From DATDRS01 sp035291605 (GTDB lineage Bacteria > Chloroflexota > Anaerolineae > Anaerolineales > UBA6663): a stretch of 7,090 bases of DNA. The DNA lies in the NCBI GenBank assembly GCA_035291605.1, contig DATDRS010000401.1, positions 1-7,090 on the forward strand, in the 5' to 3' direction. Below the pieces are notes generated by a model that saw nothing but the letters and a program-made list of their open reading frames with translations, searched no databases and was not told where the DNA came from. Position numbers and translations under genes: made by a program. This document shows, one piece after another, positions 1 to 6,008 of the stretch (positions within the stretch are counted from its first letter, which is position 1; the number at the start of each line of letters is the position of its first letter).

Positions 1-465
1 GATGTGATTGACCGCGCCAATGTGGGGCGCTCCACGTTCTATGCACATTTTCAAAATAAGGAAGATTTGCTCCTCAGCGGGTTTGAGCACTTGCGGACTC
101 AGTTTGAAGAGCACTTGATGGGTCAGTCGGTCAACCACGAGAGTCCCTGGGCCTTGAGTCTGTCCATGTTCCAGCACGCGCAAAGTCAGCGCCCACTTTA
201 CAAGGCCCTGGCTGGAAAGCAGGGAGGCAACATCGCGCTGGCGCACATTCAAAAATATCTTTCCGTTTTCCTGCGCGACCATTTGAAATTACAACTTTCG
301 AAAAAGAAAAAGGGCGTTCCCCCTGAAATTCTGGCGCACTATATCGCCAGTGCGTTTATTTCCCTGCTCACGTGGTGGCTCGATAACGACCCGCCCTATT
401 CTGCAGAACAGATGAATGATTTTTATCGGCAATTGGTACAGCCTGGTATGGAAGCCGTTCTCTAA
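1..465 (+). CDS. TetR/AcrR family transcriptional regulator, 5'-truncated
   Basis: This is the C-terminal 154 codons of a TetR-type repressor; the frame is open from the first base and ends at TAA (463-465). The first visible residues, VGRSTFYAHFQNKEDLL, are the end of the helix-turn-helix DNA-binding domain: the recognition helix followed by the conserved FYxHFxNKEDLL stretch. The remaining 120 or so residues are helical and match the ligand-binding/dimerisation half in size. They resemble the small C-terminal domains of TetR_C-type regulators, but the ligand cannot be told from sequence. The first helices of the HTH lie upstream of the window, so the internal GTG at base 4 is not the start. 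This gene is visibly more AT-rich than its neighbours, with A-rich codons and a run of lysines around 300-315, which may mean a recent origin elsewhere. It is 99 bases from the methyltransferase start; co-regulation is possible but unproven. The family call is secure. Confidence 0.9.
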   Translation, partial: DVIDRANVGRSTFYAHFQNKEDLLLSGFEHLRTQFEEHLMGQSVNHESPWALSLSMFQHAQSQRPLYKALAGKQGGNIALAHIQKYLSVFLRDHLKLQLSKKKKGVPPEILAHYIASAFISLLTWWLDNDPPYSAEQMNDFYRQLVQPGMEAVL

Positions 466-564
466 AGATCATCTTACTTGAGCGTTGACTCATTGCGCCT
501 TACGCGCAGTGAATGGCGGCGCGCCCTGACGCATGGGCCGCCGGGCGCCGCAAGGAGTATCCCG

Positions 565-1299
565 ATGAGCCTGCAGGGTCCAGCCTTCTACGACGATAAC
601 GACATCTTCAAGACCTATATGGCTGGCCGGAGCAGGCCCGACAACCCCAACGACACCCTGGAAAAACCGGTTCTGTTGGAACTGCTCGGAGACCTGACCG
701 GCAAACGCATCCTGGACCTCGGCTGTGGCGATGCGGCCTTCGGCCGCGAAGCGCTTCGGCAAGGCGCTGCAGCCTATGTCGGCGTGGAAGGCTCCGACAA
801 CATGCTCGCCGTTGCCCGGCAGACCCTGGCCGGGACATCGGGTCAACTCATTCAGGCTGATCTGGAGACCTGGGGGTATCCCCGCGAGACCTTTGAGATC
901 GTGATCGCGCGCCTCGTCCTGCACTATCTGGGGTCCATGGCTGCGGTGTTCGCCGGCGTCTATCAAGCCCTGCTGCCCCGTGGGCGCTTTGTGTTCTCCG
1001 TCGAGCATCCGGTCATCACGTCATGTGATCGGGCGTGGCAGGGGCCGGGACCCCGGCAGGATTGGATTGTGGACAACTACTTTGAAACCGGGCCGCGGGT
1101 GACCCAGTGGCTTGGGGGGCAGGTGCTGAAATATCATCGTACGGTCGAGGATTACTATCTTGGTCTGCAACGAGCCGGTTTTATTGTGGAAAGCGTGCGG
1201 GAGGCGCGTCCGCAGCCGGCATACTTTTCCGATCAGGAAACGTACCTGCGCCGGACGAGGATACCGTTGTTTCTGCTGATGGCTGGCCGGAAGCCATAG
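565..1299 (+). CDS. Class I SAM-dependent methyltransferase
   Basis: This 244-residue protein should transfer a methyl group from S-adenosylmethionine to an unknown substrate, probably in the cytoplasm. The Rossmann-fold SAM site is clear. Motif I is ILDLGCGDAAFG at residues 49-60, the acidic end of strand 2 is YVGVEGSDNML (E75), QADLETW at 97-103 is the adenine-side motif, and FEIVIARLVLHYLG at 110-123 is motif IV. RFVFSVEHPV near 141-150 is a typical post-motif strand. It belongs to the Methyltransf_11/25-like group, which includes small-molecule and ubiquinone-type enzymes; the substrate is not predictable. The ATG at 565 is chosen because AAGGAG lies at 552-557, seven bases upstream, and homology-like sequence (GPAFYDDNDIF) begins right after it. 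A longer frame from a TTG at 478 adds 29 low-complexity residues and has no such site. A GC-rich inverted repeat (516-526 with 543-551) abuts the Shine-Dalgarno and could fold over it. The gene converges on the histidine kinase. Confidence 0.9.
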   Translation: MSLQGPAFYDDNDIFKTYMAGRSRPDNPNDTLEKPVLLELLGDLTGKRILDLGCGDAAFGREALRQGAAAYVGVEGSDNMLAVARQTLAGTSGQLIQADLETWGYPRETFEIVIARLVLHYLGSMAAVFAGVYQALLPRGRFVFSVEHPVITSCDRAWQGPGPRQDWIVDNYFETGPRVTQWLGGQVLKYHRTVEDYYLGLQRAGFIVESVREARPQPAYFSDQETYLRRTRIPLFLLMAGRKP

Positions 1300-1305
1300 C
1301 CGCTG

Positions 1306-1326
1306 CGCCCGGCGGCGACCCGGGCG
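1306..1326. terminator. GC-rich hairpin between convergent genes, possible bidirectional terminator
   Basis: A perfect 7-bp inverted repeat (CGCCCGG at 1306-1312, CCGGGCG at 1320-1326) with a 7-base loop fills most of the 30-base gap between the methyltransferase stop and the kinase stop. Its place between two 3' ends suits a shared terminator. There is no T-run on either side, so it is not a classical intrinsic terminator, and in GC-rich DNA a stem of this size can occur by chance. Confidence 0.35.
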
Positions 1327-1329
1327 AGG

Positions 1330-3162
1330 TCAGCCCGACCGGCGCACAGGCAGTACCGCGTGAAAGCGGCTGCCCGGACAGGCTTCTTCGTCGTGGCCGG
1401 GGCTTTCCACCCAGAGTTTGCCGCCGTGCGCCTCGACGATACCTTGGGCGATAGTCAACCCCAGCCCCGGCCCGCCGGCTTTGAACCTGGTCTTCCCCGT
1501 CGGCTGTAAATCCACTTTGCCCGTCTGGAAAAACTTGGTGAAGATCAACGCCTGCTGCTGCGGATCAACGCCAATGCCAGTGTCGCTGATGATCACCTCG
1601 ACGCTTTCCGGCGAGCCGCGGCGCGAATGACCGGAAACGGTGATCCGGCCTCCATCCGGCGTATATTTGATGGCGTTGACGAGCAGGTTGTCGAACGCCT
1701 TGCCCAGCGCCTCCTCGTCTGCCTGGACCTCCGGCAAATCGTCCAGGTCCTGCCGGAGGTCCAGCGTGAGCCTGCGCTCGGCCAGCGGTTTTTCGTAGCG
1801 CGCGCCGAGGCTCCGCATGAGCGCGGCCAGTGAGGTCGGTTTGAAGTCCAGCTCGAACGTGCGCGTCTCTAGCATCGAGACGTCAAGCATCGTGTTCACA
1901 ATTTCGCCCAGCCGGGCGGCGCTCCGCTGGAGCGCGCCGACCATTTGCTGATATTGAGCGTTGGCCTTGATCTCCGGCGCGGTCTGGAGAAACTGGCTGT
2001 AGCCCAGGATCACCGAGAGCGGCGTCCGCAGTTCGTGGGCCATGTTGTCAATGAAGTCCGATTTGGCGCGGTCGAGCATCGTCAAGTTCTGGTTCGCCTG
2101 CTCGAGGGCGGCCGAGGCCTGCTGCAGGTCGCGGTTGAGCCGGCCCAAATTCTCGACCAGCCGCGCGTTCTCCAGCGCGATGGTGGTTTGATCGGCCAGA
2201 GTCCGGAGCAGCGCCAGGTCGCTCTCAAAATAGCGGTCCCGTGAGACCTTAGGCCCCAGGGCTAACAGGCCGATCCATCTGCCCTTGGAATAGATGGGCA
2301 CGTACACGTCCATCGCCAGGCCGGCCAGCCAGATGCGCTCAGAGGCTGCGGCCGCCCTGAAACGAGGCAGCAGGTCAATATCGTATTGCGTGAGAGGCTG
2401 AGGTTCTTGGGAGAGGCGCCGCGCCACCGGGCCTTCGGCGGCCAGACTTCCGGGGCCGAGCGCGGCGACGCCTAAAGCACGGACGGGCTGCACCTCGAAA
2501 GTCGCCGGGCTGTCCGGCGGGGCAGGCGGATCCACTAGAAACAGCGCGCCGCGCCGGGTCCCCAACAGGTCGGCCACCGAGCTCAGCACGACCTGCGCCA
2601 GCTGATCCAAATCTACGATGTGGCTGATACCCTGGCTGTATTCGCGCACGATCTGGGCGGGGTTATAGCCTGCGCCGGATATCAAGCGGCCGGCAAGGCC
2701 TCGGGCCAGATTCCTCAGCGGGTCGAAAAGCACGGCCAGCAGGATCGCCAGCGCCGCGGCGGACAACGCGGGGCCGTACGTGGGCGCAGCCGGAACGAGG
2801 TAGCGCGCCGAAACTGAATTGGCGGCGTAGAGGATCAGCGCCAGAAGGACGACGACGCTCAGGTAAACCAGCGCCTGCCGCGCCATCCCGCGCACGTCCG
2901 GCAGTTGATGAACGAGCGTGACCGCCGCGGCCGCGCCTGAGCCTGCCGCGCGGAGGCCGCTGCTCAACGCCGCCTGTCCGGCGAAGTGCAGGGCATAACC
3001 CAAGACCGTCAGCCCCAGGGCCAAGACCCAATATTTGATGCGGTTGCGATGGAGAGGTTGCGCCGAGCGGCGATAGGCGTTCAGCGTCAGCCAGGTCGCG
3101 CCGCTCAGCAAAACGCCCCAGCCGACGACGGACAGCGCAAAAGATATACTCAACGCGGTCAA
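1330..3162 (-). CDS. Membrane sensor histidine kinase, 3' fragment (GAF-HisKA-HATPase_c)
   Basis: This 610-residue frame holds the signalling half of a membrane histidine kinase, which autophosphorylates on histidine and passes phosphate to a response regulator; none is seen nearby. About four membrane helices lie near residues 8-30, 42-62, 98-115 and 129-146. A GAF-like sensor domain spans about 185-335, a coiled-coil linker 336-366, and the HisKA dimerisation domain has DNMAHELRTPLSVILGYSQF with phospho-acceptor H376. The ATPase domain shows the N box (FDNLLVNAIKYTP, near 490-502), the G1 box SDTGIGVD (526-533), the F box IFTKFF (540-545) and the G2 box GGPGLGLTIAQGIVEAHGG (563-581). All catalytic motifs are intact. 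The only start is a TTG at 3162, which lies inside the terminal repeat of a small insertion (3145-3274), so residues 1-6 are insertion-encoded. Native sequence begins at S7. The missing N-terminal membrane helices are in the upstream fragment at 3159-3686. It may still be translated by coupling to that fragment, or may be a decaying pseudogene. Confidence 0.85.
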   Translation of the reverse strand: MTALSISFALSVVGWGVLLSGATWLTLNAYRRSAQPLHRNRIKYWVLALGLTVLGYALHFAGQAALSSGLRAAGSGAAAAVTLVHQLPDVRGMARQALVYLSVVVLLALILYAANSVSARYLVPAAPTYGPALSAAALAILLAVLFDPLRNLARGLAGRLISGAGYNPAQIVREYSQGISHIVDLDQLAQVVLSSVADLLGTRRGALFLVDPPAPPDSPATFEVQPVRALGVAALGPGSLAAEGPVARRLSQEPQPLTQYDIDLLPRFRAAAASERIWLAGLAMDVYVPIYSKGRWIGLLALGPKVSRDRYFESDLALLRTLADQTTIALENARLVENLGRLNRDLQQASAALEQANQNLTMLDRAKSDFIDNMAHELRTPLSVILGYSQFLQTAPEIKANAQYQQMVGALQRSAARLGEIVNTMLDVSMLETRTFELDFKPTSLAALMRSLGARYEKPLAERRLTLDLRQDLDDLPEVQADEEALGKAFDNLLVNAIKYTPDGGRITVSGHSRRGSPESVEVIISDTGIGVDPQQQALIFTKFFQTGKVDLQPTGKTRFKAGGPGLGLTIAQGIVEAHGGKLWVESPGHDEEACPGSRFHAVLPVRRSG

Positions 3163-3179
3163 GTTCTGCGGTTTCCGTA

Positions 3180-3200
3180 GGTCACGCTTTTAGCGTGACC
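3180..3200. repeat. Perfect 9-bp hairpin in the left arm of the insertion
   Basis: GGTCACGCT (3180-3188) pairs perfectly with AGCGTGACC (3192-3200) around a TTT loop. It sits about 20 bases to one side of the element's centre, mirrored by a second hairpin at 3221-3239. Together with the preceding bases it reads CCGTAGG followed by a palindrome, recalling the GTAG head of REP sequences. Confidence 0.75.
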
Positions 3201-3220
3201 AAGCTCGTTTTGCCGGGCCA

Positions 3221-3239
3221 GGCGCGCTTGCAGCGTGCC
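3221..3239. repeat. 8-bp hairpin in the right arm of the insertion
   Basis: GGCGCGCT (3221-3228) pairs with AGCGTGCC (3232-3239), with one G-T wobble and a TGC loop. Its centre (3230) mirrors that of the 3180-3200 hairpin (3190) about the element midpoint, and both share the CGCT/AGCG core, as expected of two arms of one ancestral palindrome. Confidence 0.7.
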
Positions 3240-3695
3240 GTATAAAAGCGCAATTTGTGACCGCGCGCAGTATAGGTCTGAATGGCCAATCTCCCACCCG
3301 CCCCCGGCCCAAAGCGGGTCGGGCAGTCTTGGCCGGGCGAGGTCGAGGCCGAGCCGCGCAGCGCCCCAGGCTCCGCCGAATAGCCACCACCGCCAGCCGG
3401 CGCCCGGCAGCCGCAGAAACACGCGGCTGAGGTGCAGAAAGAGCAGCGCCAGCAGCCAGGGGCCATATTGCAGGCCGTTGGCGACCGCCTCCGGGCGCAG
3501 CGCCGAGAACCAGCCCAGCGGCAGGCCGGCCTGGGCTAATTCCCACAAACCCGCCCCGGCCGCGTAGAGCGCCAGCGCCTGCGCGCCCGGCCCGACCTGG
3601 CGGCGCAGGAGCGCGACGCCCGCGATCAGGAAGCAGAGAATAGTCGCGACGATTAAAGTGAGCGTAATCGGATCAATCGTTTTCAGCGCCCGGCT

Positions 3696-4928
3696 TCAGA
3701 ACGGGTGCCTCCCCAGCCGCTCGGCTTTGCCCTTTGGCTCCCAGCGCGACTCGTCCTGGCTCAGCTTCAAAAAGCCCTCGTTGTGCGCGTCGTCGCGCCA
3801 CGAGAGGACGTAGATGAACATCCCGCCCAGGTTCGAAGGAAGCGCTTTGCAGGCGTTGTAATACTGCGCGTATTCGTCGGCCTTCACGTCCGAGGGGGTC
3901 TCCGTCTTGTTGTTGCTGAACTCCGAGATGAAGATAAGTTTGTTGGGGAAGGTCTCGCACACTTTGCGGGTGAGGCTCACGCCGTCGGCCCATGCGCCGA
4001 CCACGCCCCAATAAACGTGCGCGCAGATGAAGTCCGCGCGGTCGGTGGCGGCTTTGGCTTGCCGGTAGAAGGCGTATTCTTCGATGGGGCGGATGTCAAA
4101 GGTCGGGCCCGGGGAAAGGCCGGGGAAGCCGAACAACGCCTCGGGGTAGCGCGGCTTGAGGCTGTCCACGACGGTGTTGAAGAAGCGCGCATATTCCGCG
4201 CCGTCCTTCCAGTTCACCCCACAGCCTTCGACCGTCAGGTTGACCTCGTTGTGGACTTCAAAATGCCGGATGCCGGAGTTGTAGGCGCGGTTCATCGGGT
4301 TGTTGCCGTCGCCGGGATCGGCCACTTCGTTGGCGAACCAGCGGCCCGCGCCCTCGGGTGTGCCGTCGCCGCGCGGCTGGCTGAGCTGGCCGTTGAACAG
4401 CCGCGCCATGATGAACATGTCGGCCTGGATGGCGCGCAGTTGGGCCACCTCTTCCGGCTGGAGGTCAGGGCACAGCATTTTCACCGCGCGGACTTTGGAG
4501 CTGCGGATGACGTCGTAGGCTTCAGGAACCCACGCGCCGCCTGGGTCCGCCGGGCCGTGCATTCCGGGCAGGGCGTGATGCTTCCACTTGAGAAACGGCG
4601 GCGCGGCGGCGGCCGGGGCCTGCCCCCCATACCGCTGACCGGAGGCGATGCGCGCTGCCAAGGCCTTCTTGAGTTCATCCGGCGAACTGACCCTGACCTG
4701 GTCGAGTTTGAGGTTCGCGTGGTTTTTTTGGAACCACGCAACAATATCGCCGCCCTGCGCGGCGTAGGCCCCTGGCGCAATGACGACCGTCACCACGTCG
4801 GCCTGTTTGGCGGCGGTGTTCGGGTCGGGGGTGAAGTTGACGCCGAACTTGATGGCATACTCGGTGACCGCGGCGACCCAGTCGCCAGAGTTTTCAGCCG
4901 GGAGGAGGAGGAGGTGTTTTTCAGGCAT
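3696..4928 (-). CDS. Glycoside hydrolase-like TIM-barrel protein (clan GH-A type) with an extra N-terminal domain
   Basis: This 410-residue protein looks like a retaining glycosidase. Residues about 115-395 show the clan GH-A plan: HFEVHNEVNL (224-231) supplies an Asn-Glu pair with E228 as probable acid/base at the end of strand 4, AHVYWG (303-308) fits strand 6, and FISEFSNN (333-340) gives E336 as probable nucleophile on strand 7. The exact GH family (5, 39 or an unassigned relative) and the substrate are not clear. Residues about 5-98 form a small alpha/beta domain I do not recognise, joined by an Ala/Pro-rich linker near 101-111. No signal peptide is present: the start MPEKHLLLLPAENS lacks the length and flank of one. 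ATG 4928 follows AAGGA at a good distance. It lies 39 bases after the muramidase gene and about ten before the kinase, so the three are probably co-transcribed. It could also be a catalytically altered binding protein. Confidence 0.7.
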   Translation of the reverse strand: MPEKHLLLLPAENSGDWVAAVTEYAIKFGVNFTPDPNTAAKQADVVTVVIAPGAYAAQGGDIVAWFQKNHANLKLDQVRVSSPDELKKALAARIASGQRYGGQAPAAAAPPFLKWKHHALPGMHGPADPGGAWVPEAYDVIRSSKVRAVKMLCPDLQPEEVAQLRAIQADMFIMARLFNGQLSQPRGDGTPEGAGRWFANEVADPGDGNNPMNRAYNSGIRHFEVHNEVNLTVEGCGVNWKDGAEYARFFNTVVDSLKPRYPEALFGFPGLSPGPTFDIRPIEEYAFYRQAKAATDRADFICAHVYWGVVGAWADGVSLTRKVCETFPNKLIFISEFSNNKTETPSDVKADEYAQYYNACKALPSNLGGMFIYVLSWRDDAHNEGFLKLSQDESRWEPKGKAERLGRHPF

Positions 4929-4942
4929 GGCCGAATCCTTAG

Positions 4943-4964
4943 GGGCCGACCCACGTGTCGGCCC
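4943..4964 (-). other. Intercistronic hairpin between muramidase and glycoside hydrolase genes
   Basis: GGGCCGAC (4943-4950) and GTCGGCCC (4957-4964) form a perfect 8-bp stem with a 6-base loop, placed exactly between the TAG stop (4968-4970) and the AAGGA ribosome site of the next gene. No T-run follows on the minus strand. It more likely affects message stability or lowers expression of the downstream gene than ends transcription fully. Confidence 0.5.
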
Positions 4965-4967
4965 GGC

Positions 4968-5990
4968 CTAGTTCGTCGTGATCGTAAAGATGGACGAGTG
5001 AAACTGGATTTTCCCATCTATCAGGCCGACGGTGTCGGACCCGTCCAGGACGTGGGCCGTCGGGCTGTCGCACGTCCAATTGAAGATGAGCGGGGTTTCG
5101 CTCTTGATTTCTTTCAAGGCGAATTGTCCGTTGGGGAGCTGGTTGCTCAGCAAGTCTTCGTACCAGGCCCGGATATCCTGCGCGCCGGTCACGGTGCGGG
5201 CGGCGGTGATGTGCGCCGCGCCGGGTTGATACAAGGCTATGAGCGCGTTCAGATCGCGGTTCGTCAGCGCCCGGAAGTAGGCCTGGATCAGGTCTTTCGG
5301 ATCAGTCGGCGTGGAGGCGGCGGGCAGAGCGTGCTCGGCCGGGGCAGCGCCCGTTTCGCTCTGCAGCCACGCGCGCAAATCGTCCACCGTGCCGTTGAAG
5401 CGGTTCATATCCACGCGGCCGTTCACGCCGTTCACCGCGCCCGACTCGGTGTACTGCCAGAAGTTCCAACTCGTCCAACCGCGCGGGATCAGCGGGTTCG
5501 GCGCGCTGGTGTAGTGCGCCGTCCACAACTTGTAGTCTTTGGCCCAGTCAGGATACTGGCCGGACGAGCTGCGCAGGCGCTCGTTCCAGAAAGAGGCGCG
5601 GGTGTAGATGATGGACTTTCGCCCCGTCAACTGCTCGACCGTATCCAGCCAGATCTTGCAGCCGCGGATGAGCGTATCGTTGCTGGCCGTGCCAGCCTGT
5701 TCCACGTCGAAGACCGGCGGTAGATCGCCGGGTTCGAGTTTCACGGTGCGGACGAAGAGCTGCGCCTGCTGGGCAGGGTCCAGCATTGGGTCGTAGAAGT
5801 GGTATGCGCCGCGCGCCAGGCCGGCGTTCTTGATCCCGGCCCAGTTGGCGGCGAAGAACTTGTCCACGACCTGGACGCCCTGCGCGGCTTTGCAGAAGGC
5901 GAACGCCATGCCCGCGGCCTTGACCGAGGCCCAATCCACGTTGAGCTGCCAGCGAGAAACGTCTACGCCCAGCGCATACTGTATGGTCAT
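4968..5990 (-). CDS. GH25 muramidase fused to a C-terminal SnoaL/NTF2-like domain
   Basis: This 340-residue protein has a glycoside hydrolase 25 (lysozyme-type) domain at residues 5-210. That family cleaves the MurNAc-GlcNAc bond of peptidoglycan. Key signs are GVDVSRWQ (D10), the catalytic DxE in PPVFDVEQ (D95, E97), SIIYTRASFW (126-135), NFWQYTESG (176-184) and RVDMNRFNG (192-200, D194). A short Ala/Pro linker (about 211-228) leads to a SnoaL-like fold at 229-340 (DLIQAYFRALTNRDLNALI, then strands ending HSSIFTI), usually a small-ligand or dimerisation domain. No signal peptide or anchor is visible, so export needs another route or lysis. The ATG at 5990 is chosen because AAGGAG sits six or seven bases upstream. 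A longer frame from TTG 6038 reads through the REP-like repeat and adds no conserved sequence. The gene leads the muramidase-hydrolase-kinase set. GH25 assignment is firm; the physiological target is unknown. Confidence 0.88.
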   Translation of the reverse strand: MTIQYALGVDVSRWQLNVDWASVKAAGMAFAFCKAAQGVQVVDKFFAANWAGIKNAGLARGAYHFYDPMLDPAQQAQLFVRTVKLEPGDLPPVFDVEQAGTASNDTLIRGCKIWLDTVEQLTGRKSIIYTRASFWNERLRSSSGQYPDWAKDYKLWTAHYTSAPNPLIPRGWTSWNFWQYTESGAVNGVNGRVDMNRFNGTVDDLRAWLQSETGAAPAEHALPAASTPTDPKDLIQAYFRALTNRDLNALIALYQPGAAHITAARTVTGAQDIRAWYEDLLSNQLPNGQFALKEIKSETPLIFNWTCDSPTAHVLDGSDTVGLIDGKIQFHSSIFTITTN

Positions 5991-6008
5991 GATAATCTCC
6001 TTGTGATT

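Larger units (their letters stand above)
3145..3274. mobile_element. Palindromic MITE-like insertion with TA target duplication, splitting the kinase gene
   Basis: Reading in from each end gives TATACTCAACGCGGTCA (3145-3161) and, on the other strand, TATACTGCGCGCGGTCA (3274-3258). These 17-base inverted termini differ only at bases 7-9. Similarity continues inward in patches (TGCG, TTT, CACGCT), so the whole element is an imperfect palindrome centred near 3209-3210. Removing 128 bases (3147-3274) leaves one TA and joins codon CTA (Leu, 3275-3273) to TCT (Ser, 3144-3142) in frame, giving GHSDL-SFALSVVGWG, a continuous membrane-domain sequence. TA duplication is the hallmark of Tc1/mariner and IS630 transposition; a non-autonomous derivative of such a family is the likely source. 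There is no transposase and no credible coding frame inside. The insertion and its frame effect are seen directly; the family assignment is inference. Confidence 0.8.
3159..3686 (-). pseudogene. N-terminal membrane fragment of the split sensor histidine kinase
   Basis: This frame carries the missing front of the kinase. From residue 1 at the CTG codon 3686, four hydrophobic segments lie near residues 7-27 (TLIVATILCFLIAGVALL), 35-53, 74-92 (YGPWLLALLFLHLSRVFL) and 98-116. The native sequence ends at GGGWEIGHSDL (residue 138). The rest is read from the insertion and stops at TGA 3161-3159. Joined to the 610-residue fragment without the insertion, it gives about 742 residues with eight predicted helices before the GAF domain. 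That layout fits large Chloroflexota-type membrane kinases as I recall them, where the helices probably sense a membrane or small-molecule signal. No ATG, GTG or TTG lies in frame before TTG 3548, which would drop the first two helices. The CTG at 3686, nine bases after the hydrolase stop, is the likely original start or its mutated remnant. The stop TGA overlaps the TTG start of the downstream fragment. Confidence 0.75.

Noticed and set aside
465..475. Short palindrome AAGATCATCTT at the TetR stop as a possible operator
   Set aside because: Arms of 5 bp overlapping a stop codon are too short for a typical TetR-family site and there is no second copy near either start codon.
478..564. TTG start extending the methyltransferase by 29 residues
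   Set aside because: The extension is Arg/Gly/Pro-rich and includes a GC-rich inverted repeat. The ATG at 565 has AAGGAG at correct spacing and begins the recognisable sequence.
490..1008. 172-codon minus-strand frame opposite the methyltransferase
   Set aside because: It is antisense to a well-supported gene and shows no domain or ribosome site of its own.
3182..3567. Several overlapping frames on both strands across the insertion and kinase N-terminus
   Set aside because: They lack recognisable features; only the minus frame continuing from 3686 gives membrane helices that join the kinase when the insertion is removed.
3705..5723. A 672-codon open frame on the plus strand, opposite the hydrolase and muramidase genes
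   Set aside because: It is antisense to two proteins with clear catalytic motifs. Its translation is rich in Val, Arg, Gly and Ala without domain features, as expected for a mirror frame in GC-rich DNA.
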